Made by a program: the position numbers and the translations under genes. The notes under the pieces are model-generated. The model saw nothing but the letters and a program-made list of their open reading frames with translations. It searched no databases and was not told the origin of the DNA. From positions 13,151 to 77,150 of the forward strand of contig CAJTTZ010000015.1 in assembly GCA_910579505.1 (NCBI GenBank): 64,000 nucleotides of DNA, in the 5' to 3' direction. This document shows, in pieces, positions 25,776 to 34,093 of the stretch. Each line of letters starts with the position of its first letter. Position 1 is the first letter of the stretch. This DNA is from an uncultured Lachnospiraceae bacterium. GTDB lineage: Bacteria; Bacillota; Clostridia; Lachnospirales; Lachnospiraceae.

Positions 25776-27053
25776 ATGAAAAAGAAAATTGTTAGCACAG
25801 TGCTTTGTGCAGCGATGATGGCAACCACGTTAGTTGGCTGCGGCGGCGGTTCTTCTAAGAGCGGTTCGGTTTACTGGCTGAATTTCAAACCTGAATCCGA
25901 CGAAGTGTTACAGGAGGTTGCAAAGACTTATACAGAGAAGACTGGTGTGGAAGTGAAGGTGGTTACCGCAGCTTCCGGCACGTATTCCACAACGCTGTTA
26001 TCCGAGATGGATAAATCCGCGCCCCCGACACTGTTTGTCGTTGGTAATCAGGCAGGTGTAAAGGACTGGAAAGATTACGCACTGGACTTGAAGGACACGG
26101 CGATTGCCAAGGAGCTGAATACAGACGCTTACAACCTTTATGATGAGACAGGGAAGTTAGTTTCCATCGGTTACTGCTATGAGTGTTACGGCATCATCGC
26201 AAACCCTGACCTGGTTGAAGCGGCGGGTCACAGCATGGACGAGATCAAGAACTTTGACGGTTTAAAGGCAGTGGCAGAGGACATTCACGCACGCGCGGGC
26301 GAGCTTGGGTTTGACGCTTTCTCTTCCTCTGACATGGATGATTCCTCTTCCTGGAGATTTACGGGACATATGGCGAACCTCGAGTACTACTACGAGCAGG
26401 AGGGGACGACATGGACAGAGTGCCCGCCGACTATCTCTGGTAAATACATGGATAACTTTAAGAACCTGTATGACCTCTGCATCAACAACAGCCTGACAGA
26501 TCCCAAGGAGCTGGCAACCGGCGGACATGATCCTGAGAATGAGTTCAAGACGGGAAAGGCAGCGTTCTTCGTAAACGGTTCCTGGGAGTATGATGCGGTG
26601 AAGGATGACGTTCCGAACGCTACGATGATTCCTTACTACTGCGGCGTTGCAGGCGAGGAAAAGGCAGGCTTAAACTGTGGTACAGAGAACTGCTGGGCAA
26701 TCAACGGCAAGGCTTCCGAAGCAGACCAGCAGGCTACGATGGACTTCATGGTTTGGTGTGTGACAGATCCTGACGCTTCCCGTAAGTTAGTAGATACCTT
26801 TGGCGTTATGCCTTATAAGTCTGCGGCAGAGTCCACCAACGGATTCCTGGCAGCGGCTGACCAGTACACGGCGGACGGATGCTATGTCATGAACTGGGCG
26901 ACCAACTTCCAGCCTAACGTAGATTCCTACCGCGCTACTCTGGTGAGCGCCCTGAACCAGTACAACGCAGATCAGTCTGACGCGAACTGGGAGCTCGTAC
27001 GCACGGCATTCGTGGACGGCTGGGCAGAAGAGTACAACGCAGTGAACAACTAA
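25776..27053 (+). CDS. ABC transporter sugar-binding lipoprotein (maltodextrin type)
   Basis: Extracytoplasmic solute-binding protein, family 1, of 425 residues. Signal peptide with lipobox (TTLVGCGGG, Cys at about residue 22), then a Gly/Ser linker and the binding domain. FKTGKAAFFVNGSWEYD is the typical family signature. Adjacent permeases and malQ point to maltose or maltodextrin as ligand (inference from context). No ATPase gene lies in this cluster, so a shared MsmX-type ATPase elsewhere is expected. GGGAGAGG precedes ATG 25776. A G+C-rich hairpin at 27096-27128 separates it from the permeases. Confidence 0.93.
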   Translation: MKKKIVSTVLCAAMMATTLVGCGGGSSKSGSVYWLNFKPESDEVLQEVAKTYTEKTGVEVKVVTAASGTYSTTLLSEMDKSAPPTLFVVGNQAGVKDWKDYALDLKDTAIAKELNTDAYNLYDETGKLVSIGYCYECYGIIANPDLVEAAGHSMDEIKNFDGLKAVAEDIHARAGELGFDAFSSSDMDDSSSWRFTGHMANLEYYYEQEGTTWTECPPTISGKYMDNFKNLYDLCINNSLTDPKELATGGHDPENEFKTGKAAFFVNGSWEYDAVKDDVPNATMIPYYCGVAGEEKAGLNCGTENCWAINGKASEADQQATMDFMVWCVTDPDASRKLVDTFGVMPYKSAAESTNGFLAAADQYTADGCYVMNWATNFQPNVDSYRATLVSALNQYNADQSDANWELVRTAFVDGWAEEYNAVNN

Positions 27054-27095
27054 AAAGACAAGAACCATAAGATTAGAATAATGTTTCAAACAGGC

Positions 27096-27128
27096 GGCGG
27101 GGCGGGTGTTTTATCCGCCCCGCCTTTT
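27096..27128 (+). terminator. Hairpin between binding protein and permease genes (partial terminator)
   Basis: Stem ggcggggcgg/ccgccccgcc followed by tttt, lying inside the operon. Such hairpins commonly reduce read-through or protect the upstream mRNA so that the binding protein is made in excess. Confidence 0.8.
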
Positions 27129-27170
27129 CAGATGAGACTGAACAAGCAAAATAAATCAGGGGGTGATACC

Positions 27171-28076
27171 ATGAAAAGCAAGAAAATAACCGCCACAAAT
27201 TCTCTTCAAAAGGCGACGAAGCGCTGGGGACTCCTCTTTATGGGTCCTGTACTTATCGCATTTGTCATCGGATTTGTCTGGCCTTTCATCCAGGGTATCT
27301 GGCTGTCCATGTGCCAGTTCCGTTTGATATCCGACGCGAAATTCATCGGCTTTGGCAACTATATCAAAACTTTTCAGGATGCTTCTTTCCGCCACGCGTT
27401 CTGGTATACGGCAATGTTTGCAGTCGTATCGCTTGTCTTTATCAATGTGCTGGCGTTTATCGTGGCATATATTCTGACGCTGGAAATTAAGGGAAGTAAC
27501 CTGTTCCGTACCGTGTTCTTTATGCCGAACCTGATCGGCGGTATCGTACTCGGCTACATCTGGTCAATGATCTTTGACGGTATTCTCGGACGCTACCAGA
27601 CTTCCATTCTGTTGGAGAGCAAATACGGCTTCTGGGGACTGATTATCCTCATGTGCTGGCAGCAGATCGGTTATATGATGATCATCTACGTTGCAGGGCT
27701 GCAGAATGTGCCCGGGGATATTCTGGAGGCGGCCCGCATCGACGGCGCGACTTCCATGCAGACACTTTTCAAAGTGACGATTCCGAATGTAATGAGTTCC
27801 TTTACCATCTGTATCTTCCTCTCCCTGACAAATGGCTTTAAGCTGTTTGACCAGAACCTGGCGCTGACAGGCGGACAGCCGTTTATCATTCAGGAGGGCG
27901 GAACGACCATCAAGACGACAGAAATGCTGGCGCTCAATATTTACAATACCTTCTACAGCTCAAACACGACTTCCCAGGGTGTGGCGCAGGCGAAGGCAGT
28001 AGTCTTCTTTATTCTGGTGGCGGGACTCGGACTGCTTCAGTTGAGTTATACGCGTAAGAGGGAGGTGCAGCAGTAA
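27171..28076 (+). CDS. ABC transporter sugar permease (MalF/UgpA type)
   Basis: Inner-membrane permease of 301 residues with six predicted helices. The EAA loop that docks the ATPase is visible as EAARIDGATSMQTLFKVTIPN at about residue 195. CAGGGGGTGAT precedes ATG 27171; the longer upstream frame runs through the terminator hairpin and is rejected. Its stop overlaps the start of the second permease by one base (TAATG), showing translational coupling. Confidence 0.94.
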   Translation: MKSKKITATNSLQKATKRWGLLFMGPVLIAFVIGFVWPFIQGIWLSMCQFRLISDAKFIGFGNYIKTFQDASFRHAFWYTAMFAVVSLVFINVLAFIVAYILTLEIKGSNLFRTVFFMPNLIGGIVLGYIWSMIFDGILGRYQTSILLESKYGFWGLIILMCWQQIGYMMIIYVAGLQNVPGDILEAARIDGATSMQTLFKVTIPNVMSSFTICIFLSLTNGFKLFDQNLALTGGQPFIIQEGGTTIKTTEMLALNIYNTFYSSNTTSQGVAQAKAVVFFILVAGLGLLQLSYTRKREVQQ

Positions 28077-28912
28077 TGAAAAAGAGTACAAAAACCATTC
28101 TTTCCGTGATATTGTCAGTGGTCAGCATTGTCTATGTACTTCCTGTGCTGGCGGTTGTGATCAACTCGTTTAAACAGAATACATTTGTAAAAACCGATAC
28201 CTTTGCGCTTCCCACAGGGGAGATGAGCGCCGGTTTTGACAATTTCATAAAGGGTATGACCTTCGGTAACTATCCCTTTGTGAACAGTGTGCTGTACAGC
28301 GTTTTGATTACTTTGCTCTCCACGTTTTTGATTTTGCTCTGTACATCCATGGCGGCGTGGTATATTGCGAGGGTGGATTCCCTTTTCTGTAAGGTAGTTT
28401 ACTTCCTCTGTGTATTTTCCATGGTGGTACCGTTCCAGATGGTAATGTTTCCGCTCTCCAAAACGGCGGATAAGCTGCACCTGAATACGCCACTGTCGAT
28501 CTCGATTGTATATCTGGGGTTTGGCGCCGGGCTTGCCATCTTCATGTTCGTCGGATTTGTGAAGGCGATTCCGCTGGAGGTGGAGGAGGCGGCGTCCATC
28601 GACGGATGCGGACCGGTGAGAATCTTCTTCCAGGTGGTTGTGCCGATGTTAAAGCCGACCATGATTTCCGTGGGTATTCTGGAGATCATGTGGGTTTGGA
28701 ACGATTATCTGCTGCCGGTTCTGGTGCTTGATATCAATAAATACCGCACGATTCCGATTCACATCCAGTATCTGAAGGGCAGCTACGGTACGGTGGATCT
28801 GGGCGCGACAATGGCGCTGATACTGATGAGCATTATTCCTGTTATCATTTTCTACCTGTCCTGCCAGAAGTACATCATCAAGGGTGTGGCAGCAGGCGCG
28901 GTCAAAGGTTAG
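28076..28912 (+). CDS. ABC transporter sugar permease (MalG type)
   Basis: Second permease of the importer, 278 residues, six predicted membrane helices. The EAA loop reads EEAASIDGCGPVRIFFQVVVP. The start ATG shares a base with the stop of the first permease. The small size and helix order match MalG/carbohydrate permease family members. A weak hairpin (ggggaagcg/cgcttcct) follows at about 28924-28950 before the malQ promoter. Confidence 0.94.
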   Translation: MKKSTKTILSVILSVVSIVYVLPVLAVVINSFKQNTFVKTDTFALPTGEMSAGFDNFIKGMTFGNYPFVNSVLYSVLITLLSTFLILLCTSMAAWYIARVDSLFCKVVYFLCVFSMVVPFQMVMFPLSKTADKLHLNTPLSISIVYLGFGAGLAIFMFVGFVKAIPLEVEEAASIDGCGPVRIFFQVVVPMLKPTMISVGILEIMWVWNDYLLPVLVLDINKYRTIPIHIQYLKGSYGTVDLGATMALILMSIIPVIIFYLSCQKYIIKGVAAGAVKG

Positions 28913-28997
28913 AGTGAGAATCATGGGGAAGCGCTGATTCGTTCACCGCTTCCTCGGATTATATCAGGGTAAAAATCACTGATCGAACTTGCTTATT

Positions 28998-29025
28998 TTG
29001 ACAAAATATTGTAAAATTTTATAGA
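28998..29025 (+). promoter_or_regulatory. Sigma-A promoter of malQ
   Basis: Consensus TTGACA at 28998-29003 and TATAGA at 29020-29025, spacing 16. Confidence 0.65.
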
Positions 29026-29032
29026 AATCGGT

Positions 29033-29050
29033 TTCCGAACGGATTCGGAA
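29033..29050. promoter_or_regulatory. Palindromic operator at the malQ start site
   Basis: Inverted repeat TTCCGAA-N4-TTCGGAA, starting eight bases after the -10, so it would cover the transcription start. It probably binds a repressor, most simply the LacI-type protein encoded downstream. Confidence 0.6.
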
Positions 29051-29079
29051 TGGTTGACAGGAAAGGAAATGTGGATGTT

Positions 29080-30561
29080 ATGAGAAAGAGCGGTGTTTTA
29101 CTGCCTGTATCCGCTATCCCTTCAAAGTATGGGATTGGCGCGTTTTCCAGAGAGGCATATACCTTTATTGATCTGTTAGAAGAAGCAGGGCAGTCCTATT
29201 GGCAGATACTGCCGCTTGGTCCCACCGGCTATGGGGATTCTCCCTATCAGTCTTTTTCCACTTTTGCAGGAAATCCCTATTATATTGATCTGGAGTCCCT
29301 CGTTGAGGACGGGTATCTTACGAAGAAAGACTGCGAGCAGTATGACTTTGGTGATGACGACGCTTATGTCGATTATGAGAAGATATATCTGTCCCGGTTC
29401 AAAGTGTTAAAGACAGCTTTTGAGAACAGCCGGATCGAGAAGGACGAGGCATATCGGAACTTTGTGGAGGAGAATGCCTACTGGCTGAAAGACTACGCCC
29501 TTTACATGGCGGTGAAGAACGCTTTCGGCGGAAAGAGCTGGGCAGAGTGGGACGAGGATATCAGGCTGCGCAAGCCTGAGGCGATGAAGAAATACGCGGA
29601 AAAATATGCGGAGGAAGTGGCTTTTTACCAGTTCCAGCAATATCTCTTCGCGAAACAGTGGTTTGCGCTGAAAGAGTACGCAAACCAGAAGAAGATTGAG
29701 ATTATCGGGGATATTCCCATTTATGTGGCATTTGACAGTTCGGATACATGGGCAAGCCCCGAGTTATTCCAGCTGGATGACACGCTGACGCCCGTGGCTG
29801 TGGCGGGATGCCCGCCGGATGCCTTTTCCGCTACGGGACAGCTCTGGGGGAACCCGCTGTACCGTTGGGATTATCATAAAAAGACGGATTACGAGTGGTG
29901 GATGAAACGGATCGGCTACTGCTATAAACTTTACGATGTGGTGCGTATCGACCATTTCAGGGGGTTTGATGAGTATTATTCCATTCCCTTTGGCGACGAG
30001 ACGGCGGAGTTTGGGCACTGGGAAAAGGGCCCCGGCTACGATATCTTTCAGACGATGAAGGCAAAGCTTGGGAAAAAGGCTGTGATTGCGGAGGATCTCG
30101 GATTTTTGACCAAATCGGTCATTAATCTGGTGAAAAAGACTGGCTATCCGGGCATGAAGATTTTGCAGTTTGCTTTTGACTCCAGAGAGGAGAGCGATTA
30201 TCTGCCTCATAATTATGTGGCGAACAGCATCGTCTACACGGGAACCCATGACAATGACACGACACTGGGCTGGTATGAGAAGTTGAACCGTCGGGATAAG
30301 GCTTTTGCAAAAAGGTATTTGAATATAAAGACGAATAAGGACATCCAGTGGGAGTTTATCAGGGCGGCCATGGCAAGCGTGTCGGATACCTGTGTGATTC
30401 CGATGCAGGATTATCTTGGGCTTGGGACGGAGGCAAGAACCAATATGCCTTCCACGCTGGGGACGAACTGGAAGTGGCGGATGCTGCCCGGGCAGTTCAC
30501 GGATGAGCTGGCGGCGCGGATCCTGGAGATGTCAAAACTCTACGGCCGGGCAAAAGCGTGA
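29080..30561 (+). CDS. malQ: 4-alpha-glucanotransferase (amylomaltase)
   Basis: GH77 enzyme of 493 residues that transfers 4-alpha-glucans between maltodextrins and releases glucose. The family signatures are LLPVSAIPSKYGIG at the N-terminus, GDIPIYVAFDSSDTWA, the catalytic Asp in VVRIDHFRGF, the acid/base Glu in VIAEDLGF, and the third carboxylate in GTHDND. ATG 29080 gives the canonical MRKSG start; in-frame GTG 29071 and ATG 29050 are alternatives, the latter inside the operator palindrome. A family A two-hairpin element overlaps the stop codon. The regulator gene follows. Confidence 0.95.
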   Translation: MRKSGVLLPVSAIPSKYGIGAFSREAYTFIDLLEEAGQSYWQILPLGPTGYGDSPYQSFSTFAGNPYYIDLESLVEDGYLTKKDCEQYDFGDDDAYVDYEKIYLSRFKVLKTAFENSRIEKDEAYRNFVEENAYWLKDYALYMAVKNAFGGKSWAEWDEDIRLRKPEAMKKYAEKYAEEVAFYQFQQYLFAKQWFALKEYANQKKIEIIGDIPIYVAFDSSDTWASPELFQLDDTLTPVAVAGCPPDAFSATGQLWGNPLYRWDYHKKTDYEWWMKRIGYCYKLYDVVRIDHFRGFDEYYSIPFGDETAEFGHWEKGPGYDIFQTMKAKLGKKAVIAEDLGFLTKSVINLVKKTGYPGMKILQFAFDSREESDYLPHNYVANSIVYTGTHDNDTTLGWYEKLNRRDKAFAKRYLNIKTNKDIQWEFIRAAMASVSDTCVIPMQDYLGLGTEARTNMPSTLGTNWKWRMLPGQFTDELAARILEMSKLYGRAKA

Positions 30562-30651
30562 AAAGTACTTCTAAAGGCGTCCCGACATAGGACAGGACGC
30601 CAAGAAGTACTAAGTTTCACGCAGGAGAATGCCAAAAACACGGCATTCTCC
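30556..30651 (+). repeat. Two-hairpin intergenic element, copy 3 (family A), overlapping the malQ stop
   Basis: Hairpin 1 (30556-30622): left gcgtgaaaagtacttct, right agaagtactaagtttcacgc, with inner stem ggcgtcc/ggacgcc. Hairpin 2: ggagaatgcc (30624-30633) with ggcattctcc (30642-30651). The TGA stop of malQ is part of the left arm. The arm core AGTACTTCT is matched by AGAAGTACT. Confidence 0.87.
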
Positions 30652-30692
30652 GCATTGAGTGAAGAGCGCGTAGAATATGGCGGGGGATGCAG

Positions 30693-31730
30693 ATGGCGGA
30701 AATAACGATAAAAGACATAGCGAAAGAATGCGGCGTGGGCGTCAGTACGGTCTCCCGGGCAATCAATAATCACCCGGATATCAACCCTGAAACCAAGAAA
30801 ATGATTTTGGAAGTGATTGACCGAACAGGTTTTATTCCGAATAACAGCGCCAGAAACTTAAAGAGGACGGACGCCAAGTGCATTGCCGTGTTGGTGAAGG
30901 GAATTACGAATCCGTTTTTCAGCAGCATGATTCAGATCATCGAGGAAGAGACGCAGCGAAACAAGTATGCGCTCGTACTTCGGCATGTGGAGCCTCAGGA
31001 GGATGAGATTGATGTGGCGCTGGAGCTTGAGAAGGAGAAACGGCTGCGCGGAATCGTTTTCCTTGGCGGCAAATTCGAGCATACAGAGGAGAAGATACGA
31101 AAGCTGAAAGTGCCTTTTATTTTCAGCACTATTGGAGTCAATGTGCCGGACCAGATCAATAAGATGGAGTTTTCCAATATTGCAGTAGATGACAGGATGG
31201 AAAGCAAAAAGATGACGGAGTATCTGCTCGGTCTGGGACACAGGAAAATTGCTCTGATTACTGAGCGGTCGGAGCGGCCCATCGGCCGGCTGCGCATGGA
31301 GGGATTTCGGCGGGCATATGCGGAGCACGGGCTGGATGTGCCGGATGAACTGATCTGCTATGTGCAGGAGGATATCGACCACTATTCCATGGAAAACGGC
31401 TATCTGACGGCTAAAAAGCTGCTGGAGTCGGGGCAGGAAGTGACGGCCATCTATGCGGTGGCTGACGCGCTGGCTATCGGCGCCTGCAGGGCGGTGCTTG
31501 AAGCCGGAAAAAGGATTCCAGAGGATATTTCGGTGGCCGGGTATGATGGTATTGAGATGGGAGAGTATTACAATCCGAAGCTGACCACGATCAAGCAGCC
31601 GGTGGAGGAGATGGCGAAGAAGACAATACGCCTGCTCCTTGACGTGATCAGGGAGCGCAAAGAGCACCAGCAGATTGTGTTTCCGGCGGAGCTTGTGGTG
31701 AGAGAGTCTACCGGGCCCTGCTCAAATTAG
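30693..31730 (+). CDS. LacI family transcriptional regulator
   Basis: Repressor of 345 residues. Helix-turn-helix at about 3-25 (ITIKDIAKECGVGVSTVSRAI), hinge with NNSARNLKR, then a periplasmic-binding-protein-like sugar domain ending in LVVRESTG. Placement after malQ and the importer makes maltodextrin control the likely role; the candidate operators are at 25679-25728 and 29033-29050. An ATG at 30687 abuts the CGGGGG ribosome site, so ATG 30693 is preferred. The 3' end overlaps the convergent CYTH gene by 23 bases. Confidence 0.93.
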   Translation: MAEITIKDIAKECGVGVSTVSRAINNHPDINPETKKMILEVIDRTGFIPNNSARNLKRTDAKCIAVLVKGITNPFFSSMIQIIEEETQRNKYALVLRHVEPQEDEIDVALELEKEKRLRGIVFLGGKFEHTEEKIRKLKVPFIFSTIGVNVPDQINKMEFSNIAVDDRMESKKMTEYLLGLGHRKIALITERSERPIGRLRMEGFRRAYAEHGLDVPDELICYVQEDIDHYSMENGYLTAKKLLESGQEVTAIYAVADALAIGACRAVLEAGKRIPEDISVAGYDGIEMGEYYNPKLTTIKQPVEEMAKKTIRLLLDVIRERKEHQQIVFPAELVVRESTGPCSN

Positions 31731-32208
31731 AATTGTGATAGGCGGGATCGTTTGTGACGTCTTGACTAAACCAGTCGAGAGGGAGAAACGATTCCGCTGT
31801 TTCTTCGTCCGGGAACTCCACTTCCGCGATGACAAGAGGGGCGAAAGGCGGCTCGAAGATATCCAGTTCTACGCACAGACTAAGCTGGTCAATTAAATTT
31901 CCTTTGGACGACACATATGTCGGGTCAAACTGCGGATGGTCGATGGGAATGACATACCGTTTTTTGGAGATGATATTTCCGTCCGCTTTTTCCCGCAGAT
32001 GATAGTAGGACTCTTCGTTTAAGGGGAGATTGTACTCCTCTCTGGCGAGCAGTCCTTTTCCTTTGTAGGTCAGATAGTAGGAGTCGTCCTCCCTGCGGAT
32101 TCTGACAACCGGGTCAGTGTTCAGATAAGCCTGCTCGATGATGCGGCAGGGGTAAGAGTCCAGATTGACCGGGAGGGTTTTGACTGTGAATTTGCGTTCG
32201 ATTTCCAT
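31708..32208 (-). CDS. CYTH domain protein (triphosphate tunnel metalloenzyme fold)
   Basis: Protein of 166 residues. It opens MEIERKF, the ExExK signature of CYTH proteins, and continues with alternating basic and acidic strands (RIRREDDSYYLTYKGKG, ISKKRYVIP, CVELDIF, IAEVEFPDEE) that line the tunnel. Members hydrolyse triphosphate or other phosphorylated small molecules, or cyclise ATP; the substrate here is unknown. AAAGGACC precedes the start. Its promoter at 32276-32304 is a near-copy of that of the 53-aa gene at 33716. It overlaps the lacI-type gene tail-to-tail. Confidence 0.9.
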   Translation of the reverse strand: MEIERKFTVKTLPVNLDSYPCRIIEQAYLNTDPVVRIRREDDSYYLTYKGKGLLAREEYNLPLNEESYYHLREKADGNIISKKRYVIPIDHPQFDPTYVSSKGNLIDQLSLCVELDIFEPPFAPLVIAEVEFPDEETAESFLPLDWFSQDVTNDPAYHNSNLSRAR

Positions 32209-32247
32209 TGTGGGGTCCTTTCGATTCGGTTGTTTATTTCATACCTC

Positions 32248-32321
32248 TATTTACAAATATTCATTAATGGTCTCTATTATAAGGGGATTAGATGGCGGTG
32301 TAAAGTCCTGTCTGTTTTCTG
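32248..32321 (-). promoter_or_regulatory. Promoter module R1 of the CYTH gene (duplicated)
   Basis: Minus-strand TTTACA (32304-32299) and TATAAT (32281-32276), spacing 17. About 70 bases, including the spacer (CATCTAATCCCCT) and untranslated leader (AATATTTGTAAATA), are about 75% identical to the module at 33743-33818. Confidence 0.8.
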
Positions 32322-32444
32322 GATTTTTCATGTGGCGTTTGGTGATAAACTGGTAGTTTGTGCGAAAAGCGCATGGTTGTCTGTGACGATCATATATGTT
32401 AGGATAACGGAGATAACTGTTAATTTTCAATAGGGAGGTATACG

Positions 32445-33437
32445 ATGTATATTGCAGACGAAAAGAGATATGAAACGATGCCCTATCATCGCTGCGGCAG
32501 CAGCGGACTTCTGCTTCCGGCGGTTTCTCTGGGTTTATGGCATAATTTTGGTTCCAATGGAAACTTTGAAAATATGGAGGCGGTGTGCCATACGGCTTTC
32601 GACCATGGGATCACGCATTTTGATCTGGCAAATAACTATGGACCTGTGTACGGTGCGGCGGAGGAAAATTTCGGAAGGATTCTGAAAAAGAGTCTGGGGA
32701 TTTATCGGGACGAGCTGGTGATTTCCACGAAAGCCGGATATGATATGTGGCCGGGTCCTTATGGAAACTGGGGCAGTAAGAAATATCTGGTTGCAAGTCT
32801 GGATCAGAGCCTGCGCCGTATGGGCATAGAGTATGTGGATATATACTACCACCACAGACCCGATCCCGAGACGCCTTTGGAAGAAACAGCAAGAGCGCTG
32901 GACGGCATAGTCAGAAGCGGAAAGGCGCTGTATGTGGGCATTTCCAACTATGACAGAGAACAGACGGAGGCGATTGCCGCCCTTTTTAAGCAGATGGGAA
33001 CGCCGTTTATTATTAATCAGAGAAGATACTCCATGCTCGACCGAACGATTGAGAAGGACGGGCTCAAGGACTATGCGGCGGCTCATGGGATTGGTGTGAT
33101 CACCTTTTCGCCGCTGGCACAAGGGCTTCTCACAGACCGCTATCTGCATGGCATTCCCGAAGACAGCCGTGTGCGGGCGGACGGGCGCTTTTTACAGGAG
33201 AGTGCCATAACAGAAGACATGCTTCAAAAAATCGGAAAACTGAATGCGCTTGCCGCCCAGAGAGGACAGTCTCTGGCACAGATGGCGCTGGCGTGGATTC
33301 TCAGGGACGGCGATATCACCAGTGTGCTGATCGGCGCTTCCCGTCCGACTCAGGTGCTGGACAATATCGGGATGATTGGGAATACGTCTTTTGGGGAGGA
33401 GGAGAGACGGGAAATTGATGAGATTCTGGAGGGATAA
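32445..33437 (+). CDS. Aldo/keto reductase (YghZ/Kv-beta-like)
   Basis: NADPH-dependent oxidoreductase of 330 residues with a TIM-barrel fold. The catalytic tetrad is visible: Asp and Tyr in HFDLANNYGP, Lys in STKAGYDMWPGP, and His in YYHHRPDPETP. The long STKAGYDMWPGPYGNWGSKK insertion resembles the L-glyceraldehyde-3-phosphate reductase group (YghZ). The cofactor-binding end has VLIGASRPTQVLDN. GGGAGG precedes ATG 32445. A hairpin at 33494-33532 follows. Subgroup assignment is moderately certain. Confidence 0.92.
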   Translation: MYIADEKRYETMPYHRCGSSGLLLPAVSLGLWHNFGSNGNFENMEAVCHTAFDHGITHFDLANNYGPVYGAAEENFGRILKKSLGIYRDELVISTKAGYDMWPGPYGNWGSKKYLVASLDQSLRRMGIEYVDIYYHHRPDPETPLEETARALDGIVRSGKALYVGISNYDREQTEAIAALFKQMGTPFIINQRRYSMLDRTIEKDGLKDYAAAHGIGVITFSPLAQGLLTDRYLHGIPEDSRVRADGRFLQESAITEDMLQKIGKLNALAAQRGQSLAQMALAWILRDGDITSVLIGASRPTQVLDNIGMIGNTSFGEEERREIDEILEG

Positions 33438-33493
33438 TTTTCTCCCGGATTTTCCCGGCGAAATGCTGTGACGAATGGGAACTAGCATAAAGA

Positions 33494-33532
33494 AGGGTGT
33501 AGAGTCTTACCGTAGTATAAGACTTTACACCT
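33494..33532 (+). terminator. Hairpin terminator-like structure after the aldo/keto reductase gene
   Basis: Arms aagggtgtagagtctta and taagactttacacctt pair over about 16 bases, followed by ggttttgg. The arm contains GACTTTACACC, the same word as the -35 region of promoter modules R1 and R2. Confidence 0.55.
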
Positions 33533-33554
33533 TGGTTTTGGGGTTACGCTGCGA

Positions 33555-33716
33555 TTAGCTTTCTATGCCTTCGTTTACCCTTGTTAAATCGCGTTCCAGT
33601 TTCTTTTCGAGTTTTTCATATTCTTTGCTGCGAAGCATCTCAAGTTCGTCTTCAATGCGGATTCGTTCTTTTCGCAGGTGGTCTTTGTATTGCAGATCAG
33701 TTGGCACTTCGTACAT
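33555..33716 (-). CDS. Small charged coiled-coil protein (53 aa)
   Basis: Reading the minus strand from ATG 33716 gives a 53-residue protein opening MYEVPTDLQYKDHLRKER and continuing through a heptad-like run of Arg/Lys/Glu/Leu to VNEGIES and TAA at 33557-33555. It is almost all charged helix. AAGGAGGG stands ten bases ahead and a consensus promoter (TTTACA-17-TATAAT) lies at 33771-33799. These signals, rather than homology, support it as a real gene. No family recognised; a small coiled-coil regulatory or assembly partner is possible. Confidence 0.7.
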   Translation of the reverse strand: MYEVPTDLQYKDHLRKERIRIEDELEMLRSKEYEKLEKKLERDLTRVNEGIES

Positions 33717-33742
33717 CCTTTCACCCTCCTTGCAGACAGTTA

Positions 33743-33818
33743 TATATACAAATATTTATGAACTATCTCTATTATAAAGGGATTTGATGACAGTGTAAAG
33801 TCTTATTTGTTTGTCAAG
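33743..33818 (-). promoter_or_regulatory. Promoter module R2 of the 53-aa gene (duplicated)
   Basis: Minus-strand TTTACA (33799-33794) and TATAAT (33776-33771), spacing 17, spacer CATCAAATCCCTT and leader AATATTTGTATATA, closely similar to module R1 at 32248-32321. Confidence 0.82.
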
Positions 33819-34001
33819 GTACTGATAAGCGTACGGTAAATCGTTTGCATGGAAATTCTCGGCGAAATGCCGTGACAGATATGGCACAGGACAGCCATAC
33901 AGACCAAATGTAAATGATGGATATAGCGTAGTATGGTGCAGAGAAATATGTCAAGTGTCTGTGTTTTTGAAAAGGGTGAAATATATAAATGGTAAAATGG
34001 T
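33819..34001. other. AT-rich intergenic stretch without a recognised gene
   Basis: Contains tctcggcgaaatgccgtgac at 33857-33876, similar to a stretch at 33453-33472 downstream of the aldo/keto reductase gene. Nothing else is recognised. Confidence 0.4.
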
Positions 34002-34032
34002 TTGTCAGTTCCTGTATGTTCTGTGTTATAAT
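34002..34032 (+). promoter_or_regulatory. Promoter of the NERD-domain gene (extended -10)
   Basis: TTGTCA at 34002-34007, TATAAT at 34027-34032, spacing 19, with TG one base before the -10. Confidence 0.6.
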
Positions 34033-34093
34033 GTCTTGGGATGAAATCTGTAGACTTTTGGCGTATTATTTATAGTAAAAGGGGAGAGCGGTC

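Noticed and set aside
33521..33560. Plus-strand GACTTTACACC as a third promoter copy
   Set aside because: No -10 box lies 17 bases downstream; the word is the arm of a hairpin after the aldo/keto reductase gene.
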